Assembly (NCBI GenBank): GCA_963556255.1
Contig: OY744617.1
Span: 30,821,566 to 30,885,565 of the forward strand
Reading direction: 5' to 3'
DNA from: Allolobophora icterica
Taxonomy: Eukaryota; Annelida; Clitellata; Crassiclitellata; Lumbricidae
Length of the DNA: 64,000 nucleotides
Positions 25,138 through 35,148 of this stretch are shown piece by piece. The notes under the pieces are model-generated. The model searched no databases. It was not told the DNA's origin and was given only the letters and a program-made list of their open reading frames with translations. The position numbers and the translations under genes were made by a program. Within the stretch, counting starts at the first letter, position 1. Each line of letters starts with the position of its first letter.

Positions 25138-25256
25138 CTCTGTCTCTGTCTGTCTCTGTCTGTCTCTGTCTGTCTCTGTCTCTGTCTCTCTCTCTCTGTC
25201 TCTCTCTCTGTCTCTCTCTCTCTCTTTCTCTGTATGTCTGTCTGTCTCTTTTTCTC
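25138..25256. repeat. (CTGTCT)n/(CTCT)n tract
   Basis: Short-period CT-rich array. Confidence 0.93.
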
Positions 25257-25654
25257 TGAACATCTCGTCACCATTTGGCATTTCAAAGCGAATTCAGGTG
25301 GAAGATAAATTTTCGCATTTAAAGAGACCAACTGTTGCATTTGAGTGGGTGTACCTGACCGATGATTGCGTTTCCTGAAGCGCCGACAGACCCCAATAGG
25401 ACCTATTTAAGGTATAAAATTGCCGTTGACTATATAGCAGATAGGCGTGACCGAGGATCACGCGAAAATTTCGGTCAGTATGATATTTCTAATTTGAGCA
25501 GAGAATATTTCGTCTTTGTGCAAATTAATCTGCCGTCGGAACTGCAGATGATTTGCAGACGAAACACGCCTGGACGAAGTTCCATCGCAAGTATCGAATT
25601 CCGTCACTGCAAAAAAACAAAGAGGCAATGTAACGGGCAGAGAGACAAAGGGAG

Positions 25655-25830
25655 GCTCACAGGCAGACAAAGAAACGGAAATGGAGAGACAAAGAGACGC
25701 AAATGGAGAGACAAAGAGACGCACATAGGGAGACAAAGACACGCACATGAGGAGACAAAGAAATACATGGAGAGACAAAGAGACACACATGGAGAGACAA
25801 GACAAAGCAACGCATATGGAGAGATAATGA
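25655..25830. repeat. 22-bp minisatellite, second array
   Basis: Units of ATGGAGAGACAAAGAGACGC plus two bases, the same family as 23,935-24,066. A 200-codon frame (25,362-25,964) runs across it but is mostly repeat translation. Confidence 0.85.
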
Positions 25831-25894
25831 GACAACTGAGAGAGTTGTTGAGCGCATGCCGCAACCTTTCTGGTGTAATTCTGCGACTTCTGAA

Positions 25895-26370
25895 GGAAAG
25901 GCGCCGCATTTGTGAGCGTTGGTGGACCCACTCTCTTCTTCCATCTGACTGCGTTAGATTTTAAAAAAGCCAGCTTGTACCAAAACTTATTTGTCTGTCA
26001 AGTGCGCATACTTAACCGATATGACTACTTACGAGCTCTGCTTTACACAGAGACGCACAATCGCACACAGATACAGACAAACGGACGGACAGACAGACAG
26101 ACGGATGGACAGACAGACAGCCAGACCGAAGAACAGACAGACGGATGGACAGAAAAACACACACAGGAATACTGAGACACACAGGCAGCCTAATATTGCA
26201 AGCACAAACAGGCGTGAAAAGTCCCGTTTCTGGGACAGGTCAAGTCATATTATTTGAAAGCGTGGACACTGGACAGCACATTCATACATAAGTAGTACAT
26301 GGAGAGGATTACATACAAACATTCTGACGCACGAAAGCATACACACGCACATATAGGGCAACAGACCCTT
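25895..26370. repeat. Proximal edge of the UGT duplication unit (copy 1)
   Basis: GCGCCGCATTTGTGAGCGTT, CATCTGACTGCGTTAGATTT and TTACGAGCTCTGCTTTACAC, then a CAGA tract (26,056-26,165) and GGTCAAGTCATATTATTTGA. The same order occurs at 42,515-43,410, upstream of UGT copy 3. It marks the earliest point at which the duplicated unit can be traced. Confidence 0.75.
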
Positions 26371-26399
26371 TGCGAGAGAAAAAAATGCTCTATATTAAA

Positions 26400-26890
26400 T
26401 GTATTTTTAGGTATATATGTATACATGCATGCATAAATACAGACTTACATATGTACATATAAACATACAAAAATACGTGCATATTATGTACATGCATGCA
26501 TGAATACACGCATACATGCATGACATTGCATGTACATGCTATATACGTACGTACGTGCATACATTTATGCAGACATGCAAACACACATGCACATACACAA
26601 ACACTTACATAATATATGATACATGCATACATACATATGTACATACATACATACATGCATACAAACATACATACAAACATACAAAAATACGTGCAGAATA
26701 TGTACATGTATGCATACATACACGCATACGTACATAGTATTACATACATGCCTATATACGTTCATACATGCATACATACATATGCACATACGCACATACT
26801 CTTCGCATATATACATACGTATGTACGTACTGCATAGCACATACATCCATACATACATACGTAGATGCATGTATGTATACAACACGGTTT
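26400..26890. repeat. CATA microsatellite (unit module b, copy 1)
   Basis: Imperfect CATACATG/CATACATA array. Module b recurs at 34,195-34,445, 43,515-43,915, 50,700-50,790, 57,080-57,445 and 62,860-63,085. Confidence 0.9.
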
Positions 26891-26909
26891 ATGCATGTAC
26901 GCATAAAAC

Positions 26910-27300
26910 TGAATGCAGACAGGACCATTCGACTAGAATGCCCTGCTGTATATTCAGCCTGTAGATCCTTGTGTGGCCTATAACACGAGATATGCAGCGC
27001 TAAGAAGCGTCCAACATGATTCAACAAAACGTTTGTCCCATATTTTGATCCCTTGTTTACGCTGACATGCCCTCCAGTTGAACTATAAGTCTACCTTAAA
27101 CGTGCCTCGACAGAGCCAGCAGGACGAGGCCAGAGTATTATTATCGCACAGCCTTGCTACTGTTGTGTCAAAGGTGTTCAACTTGTTTGAAAATAATCTG
27201 CGAGGACTATCGTGCAACAAACGTACGCATAGCCTACATAAAACGAGGTAAGGAACTCAAGGCATAGAAAAGGTAGTAAGTTAAGGTAAGAGCAAAGTAG
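26910..27300. repeat. Unit module c (copy 1)
   Basis: GATATGCAGCGCTAAGAAGC, AACGTTTGTCCCATATTTTG and CCTTAAACGTGCCTCGACAG, ending in AAGGTAAG-type repeats. Paralogous blocks lie at 34,480-34,830, 43,955-44,300, 51,500-51,830 and 57,480-57,840. No reading frame is conserved between them. Confidence 0.8.
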
Positions 27301-27379
27301 GGTAAGGTATACATATAGTTAGACAGACATTTCTTCACTAAATGTGCTCCGATCACATGGTCTCTCGGTGTCTGGTACC

Positions 27380-27690
27380 CAAGTTGTTGACAAAGCTACT
27401 ACCATTGCTAACCTGATGTATGTATGCCTCGGCGGCCTGGTGGGTATATACTAGAGTAGACCAACGCGACATGATCGAGCAGATCATCGGGAGAATGAAG
27501 CGTTGCGGCCTTTTACAACCTTCGACTCATACCGTTGCAGAAATGGCTTCCCAGGCTGACGCTCGCCTTTTTCTGACAATTCTTACCAATGAAAGTCATG
27601 CATTACGCCATCTGTTCCCCCTCCAGCCAACCCAGCCGACCTCGTCCTCATCACTTTTCACGCCCTTGCAATCATGACTGTAACTTTATA
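27380..27690 (+). mobile_element. Jockey-superfamily LINE C-terminal fragment
   Basis: The frame reads YASAAWWVYTR, then ADARLFLTILTNESHALRHL and FPLQP. This matches the block after the reverse transcriptase in the LINE at 31,239-32,355 ('YSSPVWWGF', 'ADDALFAAIL...HVLHDLLPP'). Only about 85 codons remain. It is inserted in the first UGT unit and followed by a (TA)n tract. Confidence 0.7.
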
Positions 27691-27700
27691 CCTAGAGTTT

Positions 27701-27702
<2 letters not shown>

Positions 27703-27748
<46 letters not shown>
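27703..27748. repeat. (TA)n tract
   Basis: About 20 TA units following the LINE fragment. Confidence 0.93.
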
Positions 27749-27749
<1 letters not shown>

Positions 27750-27882
27750 ATTACTTATATCAACTACCTTTATACCACTCATCTAATCCTTTTATGACTT
27801 GTGTTGCAACCACTTATTGTGTTCAAGTTGCGTTCTGACAGCTTCTATTAGTAATAAGCGAAAAAAATATTGATGCATTGAC

Positions 27883-28155
27883 ACTCGCGTCGGTTATACC
27901 AGGGACTCTTGTATACCTTTAAGCTTAAAAATATCTAGAAGCTCTTGGTTTTAAGCAAGTAAGTTATACAGCAAATGAACCAAAGGGTATTTGGTTAACA
28001 TAAACGCCCTTCCCAGTTGTAAACATTATTCGCAAGACAGGTGGTTGCGAGTCACTGTGGCCGTTGGTCCATAGCATGACTGGGAGTATTTATCAATGTG
28101 TCGACGCGATATATGTGAACCACTGTGTTCTGGTCTCAAATGCTGAAGCGATGAT
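27883..28155. repeat. Unit module e (copy 1)
   Basis: TCGGTTATACCAGGGACTCT, GCAAATGAACCAAAGGGTAT and CAATGTGTCGACGCGATATA. Paralogs at 36,815-37,105, 44,690-45,060 and 58,250-58,465. As the most conserved non-coding stretch close upstream of the UGTs, it is a candidate to hold promoter or leader sequence, but no TATA box or firm 5' splice site is visible. Confidence 0.7.
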
Positions 28156-28169
28156 TGACAGGCTTTACT

Positions 28170-28325
28170 ATTAATCAGTTAAAATTTATATAGCGCCCCT
28201 TCAAGGTCTCTACTCAGAGGTGCTCCCAATTCAGGTCAGGGAGAAGAGAGTAGTCTTGAGAAACTGATAGACAGGAGATGAAGGAACTCTGGGGAAGAGG
28301 CGAATCGCCGGAGGTCTTAGAGACT
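28170..28325 (-). mobile_element. L2-type LINE/SINE tail (antisense)
   Basis: AAATTTATATAGCGCCCCTT, CAAGGTCTCTACTCAGAGGT and GCTCCCAATTCAGGTCAGGG are the reverse complement of the shared tail. Confidence 0.65.
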
Positions 28326-28445
28326 TCTTATTCTATTCGCTCATATGCTCTATTATATTGTGACAGACCACTTTCCGCTATCGCCAAACCAGCCTAGCTA
28401 TGGAAGGACTACATAAACCGGCTGGAAAGATCAAGTGATGACGAG

Positions 28446-28676
28446 GCTATGAAAATGCACTTGCTAGGCATTTTATAACAATGATGACCTGTTTGAGTTA
28501 AACTAAGGGATTGCTCTTTTCTCCTTCTCCTCGTTCTCTTCTACCTTCTCTTCTACTCCTCAATCTTCTCCTCTCCCTCTCCACCTCTCCACCTCTCCTC
28601 CTTCTTCTTCTACTTCAGCTCAAATAATTTCGTATATTATGTCTGAAGTTAATTTAAATGTTGCAGGTTCATGTTG
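28446..28676 (+). promoter_or_regulatory. Polypyrimidine tract and 3' splice acceptor of UGT copy 1 (module f)
   Basis: Module f starts TTGCTAGGCATTTTATAACA, becomes CT-rich at about 28,510-28,617, and ends at TGTTGCAG (AG at 28,665-28,666). The predicted exon begins at 28,667, leaving 10 nt before the conserved ATG. GAAGTTAATTTAAAT upstream is a possible branch-point region. The same arrangement precedes every UGT copy, which supports a real intron in the 5' UTR. Confidence 0.75.
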
Positions 28677-30233
28677 ATGGGTACAGAAACGATGCGTTGC
28701 CTTGCAAGTGTGTTTATCTTACTCGAGACTTTCCAGGTTGTCTCGGGGGCAAAGATCATCATGAAATCGCCGCAACTTGGTAGCCATATATTAGAACAAC
28801 TCTCGCTGGGAGAAGAACTCGCATCGAGAGGTCATGAAGTCTATATTGCAATCGGGTCCCGCTACCCGAACAAAGCCAGCATCGAGAAACGCGGAATAAA
28901 GACTTTGGCCTATAGATTTCCCGATGGCGTGATGTACGGCGTCTCGGAAGAATTAGAGAAGATGGTGGCGGAAGTCGTATTTGACCAGAGCGATGATAAG
29001 ATGGCCGCATCGGGTGGCAACGCCTCAAAAATTACCAATGACGACTGCGCCTACATGATGGCGGACGAGACTTTTCTAGAGAATGTGAAACAACTGAAGT
29101 TTGACCTGGCGATAGTGGAACCGTTCATTGGCGGGCCATGCAATCTGATCCTGCCAAAATACTTCGGAATAACTTTCGTCACGAATGCCGGAATGTTTAT
29201 TCCTTGGCACATTCGTATCCCAGCGCTGCCATCATTCGCTAATTTCTTGTCTGCCTGGACGGATTTGTCGGATATTACGTTTACATCGAGACTGAGCAAC
29301 TTATTCACGTATGTCGCCATTGACTTCATACTCTCCAAGATCGCGCCAACCAATAACACGCTTTTAGAACGCTACGCCCCGGAATATAAATCGTGGAACG
29401 ACCTACTACGTCAATCAGAGCTGTTCTTGGTAGGGCGTGATCATCATCTTGGTGCTCCGATTCCAGAAATGCCGAACTATATCTCGGTGGCTGGACTGAC
29501 AACCGCTAAACCAAAAAAACTACCGAAAGACTTGGAAGATGTAGCGGAGAAATCAGATGGTATGATTCTGTTAAGCTTCGGATCGGCTGGGTATTACTTT
29601 CCTAGAGAAGTCATCGTTAAATTCCTTGAAGCTTTTTCCAAACTGAATCAGACAGTTATTGTTAAGCTTTTCATTCCCGATGGCGTTACAGTTCCGCAGA
29701 ATGTTGAGGTATTCAAGTGGTTGCCTCAGAACGACATTCTCGGGCACCCGAAAACAAAGATCTTTATTACCCATTGTGGAATAAACGGTCAACACGAAGC
29801 GCTATATAATGCTGTTCCAATGATAGGATTTCCACTGTTTGCTGAACAGCATATGAACTGCCATCGAGGATACAAGAAGGGATTCGGGTTGGAGATGAAG
29901 ATACAGGATTTCACGTCCGATCAACTCTTCCTAAACATCCAAGAGGTTCTCAACAATCCGAAGTATCGGTCGACGATCGGAAAAGCATCGGAGGTATTTC
30001 GGGATCAACCGATGAATGCTCGCGAGAGAGGAGCATTCTGGGTAGAACACGTGATCAGACACGGAGGAAGACACCTGCGCACGGCGGCAATGGATCTTCC
30101 TCTGTATCAGTTCCTCATGGTAGATGTGTTGTTCGTTATCGGAGTCGGTGTTGTCGCTGTTCTGCTTTTGTTAAGAAGTGTCTTCAGGTGCCTTTGCAAG
30201 AGATCTACACAGACGAAGTTTAAAACCAGTTGA
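28677..30233 (+). CDS. UDP-glycosyltransferase, copy 1
   Basis: Predicted ER-lumen enzyme that transfers a sugar from a UDP donor to small lipophilic acceptors. The conserved start gives 518 residues, typical of animal UGTs; an ATG two codons upstream (28,671) exists only in this copy. Visible parts: signal peptide (about 1-24); GSHILEQ with the expected catalytic His37; FDLAIVEPF, where Glu148 replaces the usual catalytic Asp; the UGT signature WLPQNDILGHPKTK to PLFAEQ (about 348-391), with ITHCG at the donor site and Glu-Gln at its end; one transmembrane helix (about 480-500); and a cytosolic tail ending KFKTS, a KXKXX ER-retrieval motif. N-glycosylation sequons: NAS, NNT, NQT. One uninterrupted coding exon behind a 3' splice site. 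Substrate and sugar donor cannot be told. Confidence 0.95.
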   Translation: MGTETMRCLASVFILLETFQVVSGAKIIMKSPQLGSHILEQLSLGEELASRGHEVYIAIGSRYPNKASIEKRGIKTLAYRFPDGVMYGVSEELEKMVAEVVFDQSDDKMAASGGNASKITNDDCAYMMADETFLENVKQLKFDLAIVEPFIGGPCNLILPKYFGITFVTNAGMFIPWHIRIPALPSFANFLSAWTDLSDITFTSRLSNLFTYVAIDFILSKIAPTNNTLLERYAPEYKSWNDLLRQSELFLVGRDHHLGAPIPEMPNYISVAGLTTAKPKKLPKDLEDVAEKSDGMILLSFGSAGYYFPREVIVKFLEAFSKLNQTVIVKLFIPDGVTVPQNVEVFKWLPQNDILGHPKTKIFITHCGINGQHEALYNAVPMIGFPLFAEQHMNCHRGYKKGFGLEMKIQDFTSDQLFLNIQEVLNNPKYRSTIGKASEVFRDQPMNARERGAFWVEHVIRHGGRHLRTAAMDLPLYQFLMVDVLFVIGVGVVAVLLLLRSVFRCLCKRSTQTKFKTS

Positions 30234-30368
30234 AAATGTTTCACACTTATTCCTGTGGTTGAAACAATTGAATTCCGTCTATTGTGCAACTGTTAGTAAT
30301 TGACTCTTGTAGGTGATGTCATAAAGTACACCTGGAGCAGCTCGAAACGCTTGATATAATTTCGCATC

Positions 30369-30502
30369 CACATGAAGGAAGACACCTGCGCGAAGTGTGT
30401 ATGAAGAGGTGTACCTCCTCTGTATCAGTTCCTCATGCTAGATGTGTTGTTCGTTGTCGGAGTCGGTGTTGTTGCTGTTCCGCTTCTGCTAAGAAGTGTA
30501 CA
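30369..30502 (+). pseudogene. UGT C-terminal fragment downstream of copy 1
   Basis: GAAGGAAGACACCTGCGC, then CCTCTGTATCAGTTCCTCAT and GTTGTTGCTGTTCCGCTTCT repeat the last roughly 130 bp of the UGT coding region, covering the transmembrane segment. About 18 bp in its middle are replaced by unrelated sequence. It sits within the 3' flank, between segments that are contiguous after the other copies, so it looks like a templated insertion rather than an exon. Confidence 0.85.
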
Positions 30503-30630
30503 CCACTTCATAATATTACACAATATTACATTAACATTTCGTTGATTAGGAATCCATGACACTCCGATAGAATTGATATTTTTACGAGCATGCTAAACAT
30601 CTTAATTATTGAAAAATTTTAATATTTTTT
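30503..30630 (+). promoter_or_regulatory. UGT copy 1 3' flank with lost polyadenylation signal
   Basis: AACATTTCGTTGATTAGGAA and TTAATTATTGAAAAATTTTA align with the flanks of other copies, where the same place reads TTGAATAAATTTTAAT. The AATAAA hexamer is destroyed here. The next AATAAA on this strand is at about 31,034, beyond a long TAA tract. Confidence 0.6.
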
Positions 30631-30737
30631 GATGAAAGAATTTAGCTTTGTCTCGGCTATAACACTTATGCAGATAAAATAGAAATCGATAGTTAAAAGT
30701 CTTGAGACACAGGTTTCTTTTCTGCACAAACGACCAT

Positions 30738-30749
30738 GTAATGATAATG

Positions 30750-30790
<41 letters not shown>

Positions 30791-30800
30791 TAAAAAAAAA

Positions 30801-30852
<52 letters not shown>

Positions 30853-31000
30853 GTTATAGTAATAGTAATAGTAATAATAATAATTATTATTATTATTATT
30901 ATTATTATTATACTTATAATAATAATAATAATAACAATAATAGTAATTATAACAATTATAATTATAATAATATTAATATTAATAATAGTGATAAGATATT
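30738..31000. repeat. (TAA)n microsatellite
   Basis: TAA/AAT array with TTA-oriented and TAG interruptions. Its position corresponds to tails at 40,368 (copy 2) and 60,885 (copy 4), so it belongs to the duplicated unit. Confidence 0.95.
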
Positions 31001-31089
31001 CTTGTTTATTGACGAGCTCACTGACAAACCCCAATAAATAACATTGAAACATGTGACAGTAGAATTACCAAGATCTGGTAGAACTCACG

Positions 31090-31238
31090 TCTTGGCAGTC
31101 TGTCATGCGTCAGCTCATTTTACAGATGCCCCTAAAAAGCAGATGGCCGAGTCAACCTCTAGGGCGCTGTACGGGTTTCGAACCGCGTCTTTCAAGATCT
31201 TTTGTTCTTCGAGCAAAAGTTTTACCATTCATCTATCC
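31090..31238 (-). mobile_element. tRNA-derived SINE family X (antisense)
   Basis: On the minus strand it reads GATGAATGGTAAAACTTTTG, CTCGAAGAACAAAAGATCTT and CGCGGTTCGAAACCCGT (B box). Orthologous copies at 40,630-40,775 and 48,725-48,870 show that it predates the unit duplication. Confidence 0.7.
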
Positions 31239-32355
31239 CCTATCAAGCATGATTTGCTTGACTTTTCCAAAGCATTTGACACTGTAAGGCATAATTACCT
31301 CGCAGAGCAGTTAGCCTCCATGTTAATTCCTGATTTTGTTTACAATTGGGTGCTTTCTTTGCTTTTTAATCGAGTGCACTGTACTAAATTTTGTGGTATC
31401 ATTTCCCCATACAAATGTATAAATGCTAGCACTGTACAGGGGTCAGGGCTTGGACCAATCCACTTTTTGGCCGCCATTTCTGGACTAAAATTGCTTCATG
31501 CAGGTAACCGATTATTCAAATATGCAGATGATTGCTATTTGATAATTCCTGCCTCAAACATAACGACCACTGACTCTGAACTTGCCCACATAGCTGAATG
31601 GGCCAGAAATTGCAACTTGCGCTTAAATCATAGTAAGTCTTGTGAAATCATAATAAGGCGTCCTCGAACCAAAATTCTAGATACCCCTCCGCCCATTGCT
31701 GGGATCGTACGTGTAAATGAAATAAAAATTTTGGGAGTCACTCTTTCTGAAAAAATTGGGTTCTCCTCGCACATTAACAACATCTGTTGTAAAGCTAAAC
31801 AATCCTTTTTTGCTCTGCGAGTCCTGGTTTCGCATGGATTAACTGGAAGCCGCCTTCATGATGTTGTACGTTCCACCACAGTGGCACGAATGTTGTACTC
31901 ATCTCCAGTCTGGTGGGGATTTTCCAATGGTCTTGAGAGAGAACGTCTCTCTGCCTTGATACGTAAGCTTAAGCGACAAGGGTATCTGCCAACTGATACT
32001 CCTACATTTGACCTGTTGTGTTCTAAGGCGGACGATGCTCTCTTTGCAGCAATCCTTCAGAACCCAGGGCATGTCCTCCATGATTTGCTCCCTCCGATAC
32101 GATCTACCGGATATTATCTTCGACCTCGCCGGCATAATCGCGAGATACCACGATGTGATCCTTTGACGGGGAAGGGTTACATTGCTAGATTACTGCATAA
32201 ATGATATGAAAACACTTGCTTTTTTAATTACTTATTTTATCATTTTTATTTCGTTTTATTATTACTTCAATGTTTTACAATCAATGCTTCTAGCTTCTGT
32301 CCCATTGTGCGTTTGCTAATGGTGTAATAAAGAATATACTTACTTACTTACTTAC
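31239..32355 (+). mobile_element. 5'-truncated Jockey-superfamily LINE (reverse transcriptase C-half)
   Basis: One open frame runs to the stop at 32,204 (about 320 codons). It has DFSKAFDTV (RT block with a catalytic Asp), then RLFKYADDCYLI with the YADD catalytic motif, then the thumb and the C-terminal blocks YSSPVWWGF, LKRQGYLP and YYLRPRRHN. The N-terminal endonuclease and the first RT blocks are missing. The 3' end is TAATAAAGAATATACTTACT with a TTAC tail. The copies at about 40,770 and 48,870 lack this insert, so it arrived after unit duplication. The intact frame argues for a recent insertion. Confidence 0.85.
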
Positions 32356-32379
32356 TTTCTTCTATTTACATTGATGGTA

Positions 32380-32515
32380 CTCAGCAATTGTGATTGAAGA
32401 ATTGATAGCACAAGATCACTAAACTGCAATTCTGTCAAGAGCCTCGATCTGGTACTCTCTGTGTCACAGGTCGAGCTCTCTAACCTATCCGCTACTTCAT
32501 TTTCTTAGCCCCGGC
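32380..32515 (-). mobile_element. tRNA-derived SINE (antisense), family Y
   Basis: GGTACTCAGCAATTGTGATT, GAATTGATAGCACAAGATCA and CAGGTCGAGCTCTCTAACCT are, on the minus strand, a tRNA-like head (GGTTAGAGAGCTCGACCTGT) plus a body with CACAATTGCTGAG. Copies at 40,785-40,925, 48,880-49,030 and 61,085-61,180. Confidence 0.65.
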
Positions 32516-32559
32516 TTATTAGGGCTGATGGCCAGTCCTCTCCTTCACTGCCTAATATT

Positions 32560-32798
32560 CCCACTGACATTGCACAGTGTACTTTTTATAATAGCTGAGT
32601 TAGTCAGAGGGTGCAGAAAAAAACAGAAATCTTGAATTGGATATCTGCCCTGGTGGTGACATGTTATAAATTGAAGCCATAATTATGTTCTATATTCTTA
32701 TAATTAAGACTTTAACGATGATTTGCGTTGGTTTCCCAGTCGCTTTTAGTACATTCTCGTAGCTAAAGTGTTAAGGCAATACTTATTTAAAGATCCAA
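32560..32798. other. SINE-like debris, no gene
   Basis: TTTATAATAGCTGAGTTAGT and GGGTGCAG at about 32,583-32,612 match the antisense SINE at 19,640-19,775. The rest is AT-rich. Confidence 0.4.
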
Positions 32799-33221
32799 GT
32801 GCATTATGCACAACCTGCTGAATTTCTCACCTCGCATGATATTGCACGCATTTATGCAGCTCTGGAAAAGGCTCGCAGATGGCAAATGTGTGAGAAGATC
32901 CTAACTGCAGAAGAGCTGATTGTTCGAGTAGACAGGAAGTTCTTCGGACACTGCATTCATCAGCTCTTCGTGAGGACAAGAACTTACTTCGCAAGAGAGG
33001 ACATCCTTTCATGCAGTCCACTGATAAATCTAAACTGTTTAAAAGCAGCTTTGTTAATCGATGCATTTTTAGTTATATTTAGTTGTGCATTTGTGACTTT
33101 AAAATCTGCTCCTGTTATAGTTTATTTAAAAAATGTATGTAATCACTGTATACATGTATTGCACGTGCACTTGTCAGATGCAAATAAAAGCTACATAGTT
33201 ACTTACTTGCTTAAAACCTGA
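32799..33221 (+). pseudogene. Unrecognised 140-codon frame, probably LINE debris
   Basis: The open frame contains DIARIYAALEKARRWQMCEK and EDILSCSPLINLNCLK but no domain I can name. The end, GATGCAAATAAAAGCTACAT then TTACTTACTTGC, resembles the AATAAA plus TTAC tail of the LINE ending at 32,355, so it may be the 3' part of a diverged relative. An unrelated hypothetical protein cannot be excluded. Confidence 0.3.
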
Positions 33222-33394
33222 TTCAACTGTTCCACTATTGTTTCTCATTTTTTGCGATACAGTGTAATGTATGTTGCTTACTTTAATATAATTATTTTCT
33301 TTGAAATATGTAAATAGCCTACTATATTATGGTAACTAGAGTGAAGTTTAATTAAATTAATAATTTACTTGTTATAATCCTGAACTGTTCAGCG

Positions 33395-33728
33395 GAGAGT
33401 AAACAGGATAATCTGAGGATTTGGAACTTTGACGCATTCTCGAGATTTTCAAGGTGGCTGACAAAAGTGGATTACGAGGGCATAGATATAAGATCTTTAG
33501 GAAGTCAGAAGACTCTGTCAACCGGAGATTTTTCAACAGCAGAGTGACTGACGCCAGTAACGACCTAGTGATAAGAAGGTTTCGCTGGAGTCACTCAACA
33601 TCTTCAAGGCCAAGCTCGGGCAGATGGGATATTGTGATATGTATATGTATCTCACACAGGATTTAGTCTTCTGAACCATTGTAAACCCCTGTTGTGTTAT
33701 GTTGTGTTATGTTGTGTTATGTATGTGT
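33395..33728 (+). mobile_element. LINE 3' fragment (family with TTATG tail)
   Basis: GGCATAGATATAAGATCTTT, AGTCACTCAACATCTTCAAG and CCAAGCTCGGGCAGATGGGA match 56,520-56,830, where the upstream frame includes LYKTLVRPHLEY, a reverse-transcriptase-associated LINE motif. It ends in a TGTGTTATGT repeat. Frame degraded. Confidence 0.6.
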
Positions 33729-33799
33729 GTATGCTGTACAAGGAGAGCATATATACATACATGCGTAAATAATATAAATGCATATGTGACGTATTGTAT

Positions 33800-33942
33800 T
33801 GCCTATCCTTACGCTGCTTCCCGCTGAATAATTCACCTGTTTTCTTACGACAACTCAAGTCCTATCTGTTTAGCCGTGGCTGGGCTGGGAGCGCCACTGA
33901 GTAGGTCTCTTGAAGAAGCGCTATATAAATTTCCAGAATGAA
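33800..33942 (+). mobile_element. L2-like LINE 3' terminus
   Basis: TCCTATCTGTTTAGCCGTGG, CTGGGAGCGCCACTGAGTAG and GAAGCGCTATATAAATTTCC parallel 55,335-55,415. It abuts an antisense copy (33,950-34,190), giving two tails head to head. Confidence 0.7.
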
Positions 33943-33949
33943 CCTGTAT

Positions 33950-34190
33950 TCGGGCATTTATAAAGCGCTTCTAGCGAGAGAGAGATTTTCAGAAGCGCTC
34001 CCAGTGCCAGAGACCACGAGAAAAACAGCAAGCTATAAAAAAAGGCAAAAGAGGAAGAGACATGGCCTGAAAGAATAGAAGAACGAACGGTCGGAGAAAG
34101 CTCATTCCGGAGGCAGGACCAATGGAAGCGAAAGACCTGTATTGAGCCGGTGAAGTCCTAACACGGTGCACGATGCGGGCACAAAGCATG
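33950..34190 (-). mobile_element. L2-like LINE C-terminal fragment (unit module a)
   Basis: Antisense frame with VRTSPAQYRSFASIGPASG and FFIACCFSRGLWHWERF, preceded at the 3' side by AAAGCGCTTCTAGCGAGAG. Longer copies at 50,320-50,710 and 62,475-62,870 show the upstream block KVLIPVTKAQLGFAPKYL. Confidence 0.65.
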
Positions 34191-34194
34191 AAAC

Positions 34195-34445
34195 ACATAC
34201 ATTGCACACATTGCATACACGTATACAATACATACATACGTACGCACCTACATATTTATATATGCATAACCGTATACACGTAAATACCTGCATATATACC
34301 TTGCATTCACAAAAACGTGCAAGTATGCGTACATGCACGGAATACAAACATACATACATACATACATACATACATACATACATACATACATACATACATA
34401 CATACATACATACATACATACATACATACATACATACATACGTCC
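34195..34445. repeat. CATA microsatellite (module b)
   Basis: Pure (CATA)n at 34,349-34,441, with a diverged approach. Confidence 0.93.
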
Positions 34446-34479
34446 ATGCATTATATACATACAAAATGGTTTATGCCTA

Positions 34480-34965
34480 TACATAATATGTACGCAGACT
34501 AGGATGCAATGCCGTAAATTCACTATGAAGGTCCTTGTGTGGTCTATTACAGGTGATATGCAGCGCTAAAAAGCGCCCAACATGATTCAGCAAAAGGTTT
34601 GTCCCATATTTTGAACCCTTGTGTACGCAGACATGCCTCTCGAGATGACCCATAAGTCTACCTTAAACGTGTCACAACAGAGCCAGAAGGACGAGGTCAG
34701 AATGTAATCACATAGCCTTGCTAGTCGTGTGTCTAAAGATTTCAACTTGTTTTGAGAAGAATCTGAGAGGACAGCCAACGAACCATGAGGTAAGGAAAGG
34801 CAGGCAAATTAGAGAAAGAATAAGATGAGGTAAGGTGTGTTTCTGATTTATTATGCGCCTTTAAAAACAGCCCGAGAGACGTGGTCCGTAGTCTACGGTA
34901 CCGATCATCCGAGAACTGCTAATTGTGTCTGTGCTTAGTCATAGAGGCAATTTTTAGTAACATTA
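34480..34965. repeat. Unit modules c and start of d (UGT unit 2)
   Basis: GATATGCAGCGCTAAAAAGC, AAAGGTTTGTCCCATATTTT, ACGTGGTCCGTAGTCTACGG and GATCATCCGAGAACTGCTAA match the other units in order. No conserved reading frame. Confidence 0.75.
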
Positions 34966-35148
34966 GTAGTTGTTATGATGATATTCGTTTTATTAAATCA
35001 CCAGATGACAAACCGCACCGTGGCTTACAGAAAATGAGTCAATAATATAAGATAAGAAAGAGATTTAACTAAAGTAATTAGAATGTTAAGTTTATATTTT
35101 GTTGTTGGCTTAGCTGGTTTTTTGCTTATATAAGGCCCGTGGTATGTA

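Noticed and set aside
25362..25964. 200-codon basic protein
   Set aside because: Its centre is minisatellite; the ends lack any domain and the frame does not recur in the related sequence near 42,515.
28671..28676. Start of UGT copy 1 two codons upstream
   Set aside because: Created by a local C-to-A change in the leader; other copies start at the equivalent of 28,677.
31044..31238. N-terminal extension of the LINE frame at 31,239
   Set aside because: These bases are an older antisense SINE shared with units 2 and 3; the open frame across the junction is coincidental.
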